Positions 47,280 to 59,058 of a DNA stretch of 64,000 bases are shown in pieces. Position numbers and translations under genes: made by a program. The notes under the pieces are model-generated. The model ran no database searches. It had not been told where the DNA came from and saw only the letters and a program-made list of their open reading frames with translations. This stretch comes from Ailurus styani (lineage: Eukaryota > Chordata > Mammalia > Carnivora > Ailuridae), in the NCBI GenBank assembly GCA_002007465.1, contig LNAC01001230.1, positions 1 through 64,000 on the forward strand, read 5' to 3'. Position 1 is the stretch's first letter, and each line of letters begins with the position of its first letter.

Positions 47280-47281
47280 AA
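46975..47281. mobile_element. Unidentified insert with (AAAT)n tail inside L1
   Basis: About 260 bases of G+C-richer sequence unlike the surrounding L1, ending directly in a pure (AAAT)n run (47235-47281). The tail suggests a retroposed element. It contains overlapping open frames on both strands (47036-47233 minus, 47046-47243 plus). I do not recognise the body. Confidence 0.4.
47235..47281 (+). repeat. (AAAT)n microsatellite
   Basis: About eleven pure AAAT units, probably grown from a retroposon tail. Confidence 0.95.
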
Positions 47282-47663
47282 GGATTTAAGATTGAACTGG
47301 AAGAAGTAAAACTGCCTTGAGTTCTGATTATTAACAGCATGATTAACAGCATGTTTATTTATTTAGAAAATCCTAAGAGAACCACAAAGAAGTTACTAGA
47401 ATGCTTAAGTGAGTTTGGTAAGATTGCAGACTATAAAGTCAATGTACAAAAAAAATCAGCTGTACTTCTATGTAATTGAAAAAAAAAAGTAAATTGATCT
47501 AAAAATTGCCATCAATAATAACATCAAAAAATACCCCTGAAATACTTAAGGATACATTTTGTGCATGACACATACACTGAAAGGAACAAAACACTGTTGA
47601 GAGAAATTAAAGAAGACCTAAATAAATGAAGTGATACCATGTTCATGAATCAAAAGAATAAAT

Positions 47664-47869
47664 TTTTTTAAAAGATTTTATTTATTTACTTGACAGAGAG
47701 AGAGAGAGAGATTACAAGTAGGCAGAGAGGCAGGCAGAGAGAGGAGGAAACAGGCTCCCTGCTGAGCAGGGACCTCCCCCCACTCCATGTAGGGCTAAAT
47801 CCCAGGGCCCTGAGATCATGACCTGAGCCGAAGGCAGAGGTTTTAACCCACTGAGCCACCCAGGTGCCC
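47664..47869 (-). mobile_element. SINEC (mustelid-type), reverse
   Basis: T-rich tail, 'attacaagtaggcagagagg', 'gatcatgacctgagccgaag' and reversed head 'gagccacccaggtgccc'. Target AAGAATAAAT at 47654-47663 and 47870-47879. The frames 47686-47871 and 47712-47975 lie over it. Confidence 0.95.
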
Positions 47870-49298
47870 AAGAATAAATATTTATAAGATGCCAGTTTTC
47901 TTCCAAAGTAACCTCTAGATTCAAAGCAGTCCCAATCAAAATCATAACCAACTTTTTAAAAATAAAGAGCAACAAGCTGATTTTGAATTTTTATGGAAAA
48001 GCAAAGGATCTAGAATAGCCAAAATAATTTCGAAGTAGAACAAAGTTGGAGGACTTATACTACCTGATCTCAAGGCTTACAGTGGACAACAGTAATCAAG
48101 AGACAGTGGTCTAAAAATAGACCACACATATATTAGCTGAATTCCAAAAGAAGTTCTAAGGTCATTCAATGGAAAAAGTATATTATGGTCAACAAAAAGT
48201 GCTGGAAAAAACTGGGTATCTCTATGTAAAATAAATGAACTTCTACCTTTACCTTAAAACATACACTAAAACTGACCTAACTGTATTATTTACATATGTT
48301 TATAAAAATGAAAAAATAAGACTTTTAGAAGGAAACAGACCTTTCCTTTCTTTAGAAAACAGACCAAGATATTTTAGATAGGATACCTAAAGCTTGCACC
48401 ATAAAATAAAAAACACTATACTTCATTAAATTAAAATCTGTGATTTAGAAAAAATATATAGAAAACAAAAAGGTAGTCCACAGACTTGGGAAAATACTTT
48501 CAAAGCACATGTATAATAAAATTATACATTTCAGTAAAAGAAGATTGACTGCTCAAATTGGGAAAAAGCTTTTGAACAAAACATGACAAAATTATATGGA
48601 TGACTAATAAGCACATTAACTATATGCTCAACCTCATCAGTTTTCAGAAAAATGTAACTTAAAACTATAATGAGATACTACTATGTACCTACTAGAAATA
48701 GTTAAAAGCTAAGTGTTGGTGAGGATGTGGAGCAGCATGGATTTTCAACCATTACTTGTAATACAAAATGGTACAGCCACATAAGAAAAAGTTTGTCAGT
48801 TTCATATAAACATAAATTTATCATATGACTCAGCCACTCCCATCATAGTATTTATCCAAGACAAATGAAAACTTATATACATAAAAGATACATAGTTGTG
48901 GATTCATAACAACTTTACCTATAAGAACCAAAATTTGGACACAATCAATCAATAGGTAATAGGATGAACACATTGTGATATATACATTTAATGTAATAAA
49001 ACTGCAAAAAATATGAAATGAACTACAGATAACATGCAATAGGATGGGCAAATCTCAAAAATGTTAAACAAAAGAAGCCAGACACAAGTAAATATGTACT
49101 ACTTGATTCCATTTATATAAAGCTCTTAAGAAGACAAGTTTATCTATCGTGACAAAAAGCTGATGAGTCCTTACCCTGGGTATATGAATAGGGTTAAGGA
49201 CTGAATGGGAAAGTTTGCAAAATAACCTTGTTTGTTTGATTACCATTGTAATGGTGGTTACACTAGTATACAAATATTTGTCAAAACATATCAAGCTG

Positions 49299-49514
49299 GG
49301 GCACCTGGGTGGCTCAGTAGTTAAGCATCTGCCTTCAGCTCAGGTCATGATCCCAGAGTCCTGGGATCGAGCCCCGCATCAGGCTTCCTGCTCTGCGGGA
49401 AGCCTGCTTCTCTCTCTCTCCCACTTCCCCTGCTTGTGTTCCCTCTCTTGCTGTGTCTTTCTCTGTCAAATAAATAGAATCTTTAAAAAACAAAACAAAA
49501 AGCAAACAAAAAAA
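49299..49514 (+). mobile_element. SINEC, caniform-type subfamily
   Basis: Sense head 'gcacctgggtggctcagtag', body 'ggtcatgatcccagagtcct', and a 3' body 'cccctgcttgtgttccctct' that differs from the mustelid-type copies. Target ATATCAAGCTG at 49288-49298 and 49515-49525. Confidence 0.95.
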
Positions 49515-49593
49515 ATATCAAGCTGTATGATTAAAATTGATGCATTTTTTTCCTATGGAAATTATACCTCAACAGAGATGTAGTTTTGGTATT

Positions 49594-49795
49594 TTTTTAA
49601 AGATTTTATTTATTTATTTGAGAAAGAGAGTGAGCATGCATGAGGGGGATGTGGTTGGGGGGGAGGGGCAAAGGGAGAGGGATAAGCAGACTCCCACCCA
49701 GCAGGGAGCCTGACCCAGGGCTCCATCCCAGAACCCCAGGATCGTAACATGAGCCCAATGCAGACACTTAACTGAGTAAGACACCCAGGCACCCT
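49594..49795 (-). mobile_element. SINEC, older subfamily, reverse
   Basis: AAAGATTTTATTTATTTATTT tail at left, a G-rich centre near 49650-49680, and a decayed reversed head 'agacacccaggcaccc'. It separates two L1 fragments. Confidence 0.9.
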
Positions 49796-49814
49796 TGTGG
49801 AGTTTGGTTTTTTT

Positions 49815-51350
49815 TTTTAATTATAAAATATTAAATACCTAGAAGTAAATTTAAGAAAACATTCACAAAACCTTAAGAAAATCTACACTTTGTCCCATTT
49901 CTTTGTTTTGAAATTTACAAGCAGACTCTAACACATACAGGAATTAAAACAGCTAGGAATAATTTCTTGAAGAACTAGAACGCAGCTGGAATATTCATTA
50001 ATACCATCTCTTCAGACCTATGATATACCTATTCTAATTAAAACAGTGTATTGTGAATTAAGGGCAGACCAATAGGACAATGCAGCAGAATAGAGTCCAG
50101 ACACAAAGATATTGTAACTTAATCCATGTCAAAACTGTTAGCGCTGAGTACAGGATTTTCTATTCAATAAATGGTTCTGGGATAATTGTATACTCATTTA
50201 TAAGCAAGGTGATCTTGGTCTCTAGTCACAGCATTCACAAAATTCAAGTTCAAATAGATTGCAGATATAAATATGGAGTAAAACAATTAAGCACTTAGTA
50301 AAAAAAAAAAAAAAGAAAAAAAGAAAAAAGAAACCAGAACATCTTTATGATCTTGAATTAGATAGATAAAACATAGTCTAATCAAAAAGGAAAAGAAAAA
50401 TGGACCATATCAAAATAGAGAGTTTTTCTTCTTAAAAAACACTATTAAAAGGATGAAAATAGAAAGTACAGAATGTAAGAAAAAAGATATTTATAATACA
50501 TACACCCAATGAAAAGTCATACCAAGAATATGCCAGAAACAACAACAAAAAACCTACAAGGAAATAAGAGAAATACAAGCCCACTACAACAATTTTGAAA
50601 AAGAAAAAAAAATTCAAGAAGTACGTCTCAAAAGAGTGTATCCAGTTGCCAATGAACATAAGAAAGGATGATTAACTTAATTAGACATTAAAGAAATGCA
50701 AACTAAAACTGTAATGCTTACAATTATGTGCCACAGAATGAAGAGAAAAAGGAAGAAGATATCAAGAGTTGGTGGAGATGTGTGGCAACTCAAACTTTCA
50801 TAATACTACTGGTACAAGTATAAATTGGTACAATTTGGAAAACTCTTTGGCAGTATTTACTGAAGCTGAATATATAACCTATAGCCCAGCAATTTTTTTC
50901 TCTGGATATACCGCCAATAGTAATTAAATCATATATCACCAAAATATTTTTACCAGATTTGTTATATTACCATTGGTTAAAATAGCCCCAAGTTCACCTA
51001 TATTAGGAGGGATAAATTCATTGTGAGGTATTGTCATAATAGAAAATTATATATACATGTGGAAAAAAAAGAGAGAATCAGAAAAACACGTGGAATTACA
51101 CTGATATTAAATTGAACTATCTAAATATAATTTCTAGTGTTAGATGTCAGTGTAGTGGTTACACTTTGGTACTGTGTAAAACTGGAAGAAGGCTCCAGGG
51201 GCTCTTAAGATGTTGGAAATCTTTAGCTGAATGAGTATGTATGAACATACCTACCCAGGTATGCTCACTTGGTAAAATTCATATATGTACACTTATGGTT
51301 TGCATACCTCTCTATGTGTGTCATGTACTTCAATTGAAAATTATAAAAAT
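49815..51350 (+). mobile_element. Second old LINE-1, 5'-truncated
   Basis: Starts inside ORF2 and runs through 'tattcaataaatggttctgg' near 50161, 'caagagttggtggagatgtg' near 50763 and 'aactctttggcagtattta' near 50841 to a 3' end near 51345. It repeats L1 regions already present in 46330-49585, so it is a separate copy. An A-rich run lies at 50299-50330. Confidence 0.8.
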
Positions 51351-51359
51351 ATAAATTAG

Positions 51360-51774
51360 ATGAAAAGTGTAGTCCTAATAAAATCAACATTCATTGTGTT
51401 TAGCTTTGGCTACTCAGCTCAAATTCTGAAATAAGAGAAAAAGCTCCCACGACATACTCTATAAACATATTTTGAATTCCTAATCTTCTATTCTTATATG
51501 CATAAAGGCAGAAAATTTTGGCATAGCACCAAGTTAAAATTTAAACCACTTAAAGTTAGAACAACTCATTACTATATTTCCCATAAAACTACTTTGAATG
51601 TTCTGGCTCTGAGACTAATTGCGGAGAGAATGGTATTTACCATCCTATGCAAAAAAATGAGAAAACTAAGTAAAATTAACTCTTTTGTAAGCAATACTTT
51701 AATATCATTAAGATTTCACAGGGTCAAGGCAAGGAGAAAAGCAGTAGGATTTTAACAGAGATATCAACTGCCTT
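51360..51774. other. Unrecognised sequence
   Basis: About 400 bases with one 85-codon frame (51498-51755) that has no known motif. Confidence 0.4.
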
Positions 51775-52365
51775 AGTTTGCTAGAGCCGCCATAACTAAG
51801 TATCAGAGACTGGGAGGTTTAAACAAGAATTTACTTTGTTACAGTTTTGGAGAATAGGAGTCTAAGATCAAGGTGTCAGCAGAGTTGATTTCTTCCGAGG
51901 CCATTCTCCTTGGCTTTTGGATAATCACCTTCCAGTCTTCATGTGATCATACCCCTGTGTGTGTCTGTGTCCTAATTTCCTCATCTTTTTTTTTTTTTAA
52001 GATTTTATTTATTTATTTCACAGAGGGAGAGAGATCACAAGGAGGCAGAGAGTCAGGCAGACAGAGAGAGGGGGAAGCAGGCTCCCCGCTAAGCAGGGAG
52101 CCCGATGCGGGCCTCGATCCCAGGACCCTGAGATCATGACCTGAGCCGAAAGCAGAGGCATTAACCCACTGAGCCACCCAGGCGCCCTAATTTCCTCATC
52201 TTATAAGGATGCCAGTCATACTGGATTGGGGCCCACCCTAATGATCTCATTTAACTTTAATAACTCTGTAACGATCCCTTCTCCAAATAGTCACATTTTG
52301 AGATGCTGTGGGTTAAGTCTTCAACTTAAGAATTTTGGGAGAATACAAATCAGCACATAATACCA
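51775..52365 (-). mobile_element. MLT1-type (MaLR) solo LTR, split by a SINE
   Basis: Left part: 'tttgctagagccgccataac', 'gagactgggaggtttaaaca', 'ctaagatcaaggtgtcagca'. Right part after the SINE: 'ttataaggatgccagtcata', 'ctccaaatagtcacattttg', and 'attttgggagaatacaaatc'. Both match a reversed MLT1-family LTR in order. No internal retroviral genes are attached, so it is a solo LTR of an ancient non-autonomous ERVL-MaLR element. Confidence 0.82.
51988..52185 (-). mobile_element. SINEC (mustelid-type), reverse, 17-bp exact target duplication
   Basis: Poly-T tail, (GA)n, 'gatcatgacctgagccgaaa' and 'gagccacccaggcgcc'. Target CCTAATTTCCTCATCTT is exact at 51971-51987 and 52186-52202 and lies within the MLT1 LTR. 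Confidence 0.97.
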
Positions 52366-52439
52366 ACTAATTTGAAGAGTGCGACAGAATTCTTCTTCTT
52401 CTTTTTTTTTTTTTTTTCATACTCAAGAACAATTATAAA

Positions 52440-52990
52440 ACCACCTCCACTTCCATGCTGACAGTACCTGACTTGGTAGATGCCAGTTTTTCCTAGGCTT
52501 CTGGCCCCTTCCAAGACACAAAACTTGACTAATCTAGGTCAACCGTGATCATTCCACTTCCATTTCCAATCATGTCTCTAGGCATGGACAAGTGATATAA
52601 CCCTGGCCTATGACATGTAAGAGGAAGTGCATATAGGAAGCTTCTAAGAAAGTTTTCCTGATTCCTGAATAGAAACACAATGGAGAAACTAGCCTAATTC
52701 CTTACTTTAGATTTTGCTACATGAGGACTTGAGCTAAGAGAAGTATCTTGCAGCCCTGAGAGTAATATTTCATCAAATCTAAGAAAGGTAGGAGAGAATG
52801 ATGGAAAGCCAAGGAAATCACAATGAAGAATCCAACCCATTGCTCTGAGAGCAGTAAGTTGAATTAACATTGGGATTTCCCTGCCCCAGACTCCTGGTGA
52901 ATACAATAAACATATATTCTTTTTTCTTAAGCTAACTTGAATTGGATAATTTATCTCTTGCAGCCAAAGAAAGCCATCTTAATTGATATA
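52440..52990. repeat. Possible ancient LTR or DNA-transposon relic
   Basis: The right end, 'cagccaaagaaagccatctt' followed by 'aattgatata', and the upstream 'tgaatacaataaacatat' recall the terminus of a common old mammalian repeat. I cannot name it. A T-run lies at 52400-52418. Confidence 0.35.
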
Positions 52991-54229
52991 AGAATGATAT
53001 AATCTATACTCCAAGTATTTTTTTTTGTCACAAGTACTCTATAGAAAATGGAAGACGAGGTGTTTTTTTTTTTTCCCTTCTTCCGTAAGTGCTGAGAAGG
53101 CCCAGTCACTTTAGTATAAATGAAAATGAGGCATCATACCCACGTGGTTTTGCAACAGTATAATTTTATGGAAGAAAAGTTTATGCTTAGAGAATGAAAT
53201 TTGCCAATAATTTCCATTAGGTTCTTATCTTTGTCCCAGTTTACCTCCTGAGAGATTTGGATGTCAATTTTAGAGTTGTCAGCATTGACAAGATGACTTA
53301 GGAAAGTCCCTGACCCTGAGTCTTGTCTAATGTTATGAAACCAATAAAATGCTCCTGGATTTTCATTTTGCACACTGATGTCAACAAATCTCATTCAAAC
53401 AGATATCTCTTCTAAGAGGCTAACCTCCAGTTTCAGTCTAATAAATCTGTGCCCTCTTCAGGTTTAAAACTTGTTCTCAAAAACCCTATCTGTCATGATG
53501 TTTTAAGAATCCTTTTGTACTGTAATTGCAATCCATTCTTTCCTGTGACAAGACATGTACCAAGTCCCTTCATTTCTCTGTCAAGTCTCTTTTTAAGATC
53601 CATGGACAGTCTCACAAATTCCATGGAACTCTGAATTCCCTATTACTAGGTAGAGAATTCTACTTCTTCATTGCTTCCAAGTTTCTTTCCAGTGCTTTGC
53701 TCATATTCAATTCCACACTGAAGGCTGGCATAAAGGCAAGTATTCAGACTTTTTTGTCATCAACCTGTATTCAATCTGAACTGTTTCCTGAGGATTACCA
53801 ACGTTTTCCTAATTAATCAACCTACTGATTGATTACTTGATCTGACTTTGGAATAAAGGCAAGTAGATTTCTACAGAAGGCAACTACTTTCTCACTGAAC
53901 TTTAAACAAAGTAGCAGTACTATGTATTTCTAGTTTCAAAACTATGTATAGAAATGCAAAGAAAAATGTTACTTAAATCCATGGGAAAGTTGTTTGTTTA
54001 TTCTGAGTCATTGATCACAACAGATTTCAGACTGTTGGTATCAGATGGTACTGTTAGACAAGATCAGAATTGCCAATGCCCATTTTGACAAACTCAGTTA
54101 TCTTCTGGATCTTTATTGTTTCCTGTGAACTTGATCACTGACATCAAAACCAATCTTTACTGGGATTAATGATTAATCATGTAAACTGCGATTCAACCTG
54201 TAATTTTAGAATGTATTCCTGGAACAGAC
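52991..54229. other. Unrecognised, mostly unique sequence
   Basis: About 1.2 kb without a supported gene. Overlapping frames at 53449-53634 and 53526-53816 have no known motif. Confidence 0.4.
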
Positions 54230-54779
54230 TTTGAGATACAGGATTGGATGAAGGTTTGGGGAAGAATTCTTTATGAAAGCAAGCAATGGGAATGGGGAGA
54301 AACTGACTTGCAATGTGGTTGTGCCTAAGACCTCAGTAGAGCCTACAGGCTGGTTGAGGGTGGTAACTCTGAAGGTGGAATAGCCCTTCCAAGTTCTCTT
54401 AAATTGAGTGGAGGACTCAAGCCTTTGCATCTACACACAAACCAACCATTGACTGCTAGCCACTGCCAGGAAGGAATATAACCTTAGGATAAGAAGTTCC
54501 TTGATGTTGAGAGCAATTACTAGTGAATGAAGCAACTGAGGTTCACAGTAGCTGGGAGTTGAATGCCTCACTGATAAAGGAATGTGGACAGAGCACCTCT
54601 TGCTCCTTAAGGGAATTTCCTCCATGTGGGAATAACTATTCCAATATTTGGCTTATTCTTATTTCATGGGTTAGTGGTAAACACTATAGCCTCTACCACT
54701 AATATTGGTCTTAGAATGACAACTGATGCTCATCACTAACTTCCTCTACTATCCTTTTTATATTCCCCTCACACTTGGA
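54230..54779. other. Unrecognised sequence next to the retroviral relic
   Basis: It could be further downstream sequence of the ERV-L-like element, but no LTR or gene motif was recognised. Confidence 0.3.
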
Positions 54780-56150
54780 TAGCACCTCTCCTGGTTTAAA
54801 TGACTTGCCTGGTATGTGCACCAAGATCCTGAGACATAGGTTAATATGGCTTTTTGAGGTTATGGCTATTGCACTTATTCATTTACTATTAAATTTAAGA
54901 ATGGAAGCACCAAGAGGTACCCCGGTATCACCTGTGTGCCAGATATATTCTAACGTAGCACCTCCTAGGGATAAGAGACAAGTACCCCTTCCAACCTCAT
55001 GACTTCTTTTCTTGCCTGCTGGTTTTTCACACAAATGACTGAGTGGTAGTCAGGGTTTAAATTTCAAAGAGACTTTATCAAATTCCCCAGTGGAAGTGAT
55101 GTCCACTTAGAGCCGGGTCCTCTAGATGCATAAAGCCTAAAATGTTACAGGGGTGGAACACTACCCCAAATAGATCACTGCGGGTGATATTCAGTGTGGC
55201 CACCCCTACTCACACATGCTGGTTCCCAAACCCATGAATCCTCCCTATTGAGGCCAACCATCTTAATTTATGGTGATAACCACAACCTGAAGGATGGTGC
55301 CCAATACTCCTGTTATCATCTCTAGACTGATGGTTGAGCCATGTTTTTCAGAAGTTATTTCAGTGACCTCTCAGGTCAGGAGCTTCTGGGTGGTTGCAGT
55401 GTGTGAAGCTACACTGTAGATCCTATGATCATTTGGCCACTTCCAGACTTCCTTTGCTTTAAAATAGGCCCCTTGGTCTGAGATGATACCTTGAAGGATC
55501 CTGTGTCTGTGTTTCTGGTACTTAGTAAGCCCTAGAAAGTTGTGCTGGCTAAGGTCCTGAGGGCAGAAAAACAAAACTCTACCCTGAATCCACTTAGCCC
55601 CAGTCAAAATGAATCTATGCCTCCTTCAGGATAGAAAGTGTCCAATCTATTCAGCTTGTCATCAAATGTTTGGTTGGTCTCCTCAAAGAATTGTGCCATA
55701 TTGGTGAGGCTGGCTTGATCTTTGTTGGTAGTTTGAGCCATTCAGCAGTGGCAGCAACTAGATCAGTCTTGGTGAGATGTAGCCTATGCTAGTAAGCCCA
55801 CCATAGGCTTTATTCCTGCCTCCATTGCTGCTCATGAGCACATCATGCTAGCAATGGAGTGGGCCATTCTGTCTACTCAGATGTTTTGTGATTTTTTTTT
55901 TTTTGTAGTGGAGAACTTCTGGCGTGAGTTAACATATGATACAAATATCTTCACATGCCATACATAGGCCCATTTGTCTATCTACATCTACATGCTTGTT
56001 CCCCTAGACATTTCTGATTTCGATCTTTCAACATTTCTCTTTCAAGGCCTCTAAACAGAGGGCCTCCAGTCCATTTGTTGCTGATCATGAGATTTTGGAC
56101 TTTCTTATTTTGGGCCATTTCTTTGTCCACATAATAGAGGGCAGTTGATA
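54780..56150 (-). mobile_element. ERV-L-like endogenous retrovirus pol relic (integrase region)
   Basis: A degraded piece of retroviral pol on the minus strand. The clearest part is a 78-codon frame (55371-55607) resembling the integrase core. It contains an LTG start-like motif near its first residues and the diagnostic SDQG motif at residues 43-46, whose Asp (codon near 55476-55478) corresponds to the second catalytic acid of the integrase D,D-35-E set. A KEV motif follows nearby. Upstream sequence (55620-56150) keeps the order expected for the end of reverse transcriptase/RNase H but is broken by stops and frameshifts. No LTRs, gag or env are recognisable. It is an ancient fossil with no coding ability. 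The ERV-L assignment is from general resemblance. Confidence 0.65.
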
Positions 56151-56244
56151 TTTCCATCTTGAGAAGAAACTAGCAGCATATCAGAAAAGCTGCTTTTTTT
56201 ACTGCCATAGAGAGTAAGCTCCTTGACATTGGTCTTGGCAGTGA

Positions 56245-56980
56245 ATTTTTTTTTTTTTTTTGGATTTGGAAACAAAAGCCAAAATAAACAAATGGGACAT
56301 CAAACTAAAAAACCTCTGCAGAGCAGAGAAAACCATCAACACAATGAAAAGGCAACTTACCAATCACAGAAAATATTTGCACATCATAAGGGGTTAATAT
56401 CCAAAATACATAAAGAACCCATATAACCCAATAGCAAAAAAAAAAAAAAAAAAAAGAAAGAAAAAGAAAAAGAAAAAGAAAAAGAAAGAAGAAAAGAAAA
56501 AAAGAAACAAAAAGAAAAACAAAAAACAGAAACAAACAAACAAGAAAACCCAATCTGGTTAAAAAATGGGCAGAGTATCTGAATAGATATTTTTCCAAAG
56601 AAGATATATAGATAGCTAAGAGGTACATAAAAGGTACTCAACATCACTAATCATCTGGGAAATACACATCAAACCTACAATGAGATAGTAACTCACATTT
56701 GTGAAAATGGCTATTCTCAAAAAAACACAAAAAACAAAACACACAAACAAAAAGAACCCCCAAAACAAGAAATAACAAGTGTTGGTAAGGATGTGAAGAA
56801 AACAGAACCCTGATGCTCATGCACCCCTGGTGAGCATGTAAATTTGTGTAGTCACTATGGAAAAGAGTATGGAAATTCCTCCAAAAAATTAATAACAGAA
56901 CTACCATATGATCCAGCAATTCTATTTCTGGTTATTTATCTGAATAAAATAATGCTGTATTATAAAAATTTATCTTCAAA
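56245..56980 (+). mobile_element. Old LINE-1 3' ORF2 fragment
   Basis: 'aagccaaaataaacaaatgg', 'gacatcaaactaaaaaacct', 'tggttaaaaaatgggcagag' near 56555 and 'atgatccagcaattctattt' near 56908 are sense L1 words in order. A long A-rich (AAAAG)n tract (56430-56530) replaces a short A-rich stretch. A T-run lies immediately to the left at 56249-56263. Confidence 0.82.
56430..56530 (+). repeat. A-run and (AAAAG)n microsatellite in L1
   Basis: An A-run of about 20, then AAAGA/AAAAG units of changing phase. The minus-strand Phe/Ser-rich frames over it are artefacts. Confidence 0.93.
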
Positions 56981-56996
56981 ATTAAAAGTATTTGTG

Positions 56997-57185
56997 GAGC
57001 TCTTGGGTGGCTCAGTTGGTTAAGCATCCAATTCTTGGTTTTGGCTCAGGTCATGATATCCTGGTTATGGGATCCAGCCCCTGTTGGGCTCCATGCTCTG
57101 TAGGGAGTCTGCTTCAAATACATTCTCCCTCTCCCTGCCTCTCCCCGTATTTATGCTCCCCCCCCAAATAAATAAATAAATAAAC
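56997..57185 (+). mobile_element. SINEC, older subfamily
   Basis: Sense head 'gctcttgggtggctcagttg', 'ggctcaggtcatgatatcct' and (AAAT)n tail. Duplicated target ATTA(A/G)AAG(T/C)ATTTGTG at 56981-56996 and 57186-57201, with two transitions. Confidence 0.93.
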
Positions 57186-57201
57186 ATTAGAAGCATTTGT
57201 G

Positions 57202-57890
57202 ACAAAGAATAGGAAACAAATGGCTATTTCAGATGTATACATAGAATGATCACATAAGTTACTTTTCTTGATAAATGATTAGCTAATAGTAACAAATTGA
57301 TGGGATGGTCTACTCAATAAAATAAATTTATCAATTATGGTAGCATTGGCAAGGAAACACCCCAGGTCACTGAAACTGTGACCATTAAGTCTACAAAGTC
57401 AAGAATTTATAACTGACATGCTGGGTAGAGGGCATACATTTCCCAAGGAAAATCTAGTTTCCATTCTGTCAATCATCTCCCACGTTTCTCATTTTGTTTT
57501 CCTTTCTTTGACAAATTAAACAACTGGGAACTCTTGCATTGCCAAGGGAACTATTTGGGTTGGTAAAGGAAGGCATTTTTCTGGGAAGTTGTTAAACATT
57601 TCCAGAAAACAACAACAACAACAACAAAAAAACCAAAACTACCTAATTGGACTACTATCAATACTGGCCTTGTACCATATTCATGTTTATTTATATTCTC
57701 CAGGCAAACAAAACAAACAAACAAAACAAAACAGATTGTTCAAATGCTTGGAGACAAATGGTATGACTGATGAGCAGAAATTCTTCACTAAGTTATGGAA
57801 CTATGAGAGCTATATGTCTGGGAAAATGAATGCTAGTGTAAGTTGGGTATGGGAGGAAGAAGTAGACGAGGTTGGATAGGAAAGAACTTT
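57202..57890. other. Unrecognised sequence
   Basis: About 690 bases with a short (AAC)n near 57608-57626 and AAAC-rich sequence near 57706-57732. The 96-codon frame (57589-57879) starts in this low-complexity DNA and has no known motif. Confidence 0.4.
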
Positions 57891-57897
57891 AATGCAC

Positions 57898-58101
57898 TTT
57901 TTTTTTTTTGAGAGAGAGAGATAGGAATAATGCACACGTGCAAGGTGGGGAGAGGCAGAGGGAGAAGAAGGAGAGAATCTTAAGCAGGCTGCACGCCCAG
58001 TGCAGAGTCCTATGTGGAGCTTGATCTCACAACTCTTAGAGCATGACCTGAGCTGAAATCAAGAGTTAGATGCTTAACTGACTGAGCCACCCAGGCACCC
58101 C
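57898..58101 (-). mobile_element. SINEC, older subfamily, reverse
   Basis: Poly-T, (GA)n, 'agagcatgacctgagctgaa' and reversed head 'gagccacccaggcacccc'. Short flanks 'atgcactt' and 'gtgcactt' form a decayed duplication. Confidence 0.92.
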
Positions 58102-58194
58102 AGTGCACTTCTGAAAAGAAATACTTTTTATCATTCTGGGCAAGGAAAAGGCATCAGTAAATTTTGTTTATAGTTTTATTATTTTTTCTTAACT

Positions 58195-59022
58195 CTGAAA
58201 GACTATTGCTAATAAGAATATTTAAAAATTGAGGCAAAATTCAGATGAATTTACCTTGCAGTGTATCTACAACATTTGACAGATGTATACAATCATGTAC
58301 CCACCATCAAAATCAAGATACACTACATCTAATGAATCATTGAACGCTACATCAAAAACTAATGATGCACTATATGTTGGCCAATTGAACATAATTAAGA
58401 AAAATCAAGACAAAGATCATTTTAATCACCCAAAATTTCCTCCATGCCCATTAGTAGTTAACCCCTACCTTGACCTTAGGTTCCTGGCAATGACTGATCT
58501 CTTTTAGATCCCTATATGTTTTCCTTTTCTGGAATGTTACATAAATGGAATCATACAGGAACTTATTCATGTTACTGTTTTGTTCAGTAGATCATTCTTT
58601 TTATTGGTGAGAAGTATTTCACTGTATGGATGTATCAGTTTATTCATTCAGTAACCAGGTGAAAGACATGTGAATTGTTTCAAGTTCTGAGTGATAATGA
58701 ATAAAATGGCCGTAAATGTGCATGTGCAAAGTTTTTGGATGTAATTTGGATAAATACCTAGGTGCGAAAATACTGGGCTGTACAGTAAGTGTATATGTAA
58801 CTTTTTAAGGAAATTCCAAACTCTTGTCCAAAACTGCTGTATCATTTTTGCATTCCCATCAAAAAATGTATGAATTTCCACTTGTTTCTCATCCTCACCA
58901 GCACTTAATGTTGGTAATTTTCCCTTTTTCTTTAGTCACTGGAATTTTCATGTGCTTATTTGTCATTTGTATATCCTTGTTCATGGTATGTTGGTTCAGA
59001 TTTTTTTCCATTTAAAAAATTC

Positions 59023-59058
<36 letters not shown>

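Larger units (their letters stand above)
46330..49585 (+). mobile_element. Old LINE-1 ORF2 to 3' end (interrupted)
   Basis: Sense ORF2 begins in the endonuclease part ('attaaaagacaaagattgcc' near 46762). After an unexplained insert (about 46975-47281) it resumes in the reverse-transcriptase part ('gactataaagtcaatgtaca' near 47429). It runs through 'tggtgaggatgtgga' near 48717 to the 3' terminus 'aattatacctcaacagag' near 49560. A reverse SINE (47664-47869) and a sense SINE (49299-49514) interrupt it. Many stops are present. Confidence 0.8.

Noticed and set aside
47686..47975. Minus-strand frames of 61 and 87 codons
   Set aside because: They lie mostly within the reverse SINE at 47664-47869 and its L1 flank.
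56305..56647. Phe/Ser/Leu-rich membrane-like minus-strand frames
   Set aside because: They lie over the A-run and (AAAAG)n tract in an L1 and reflect composition only.
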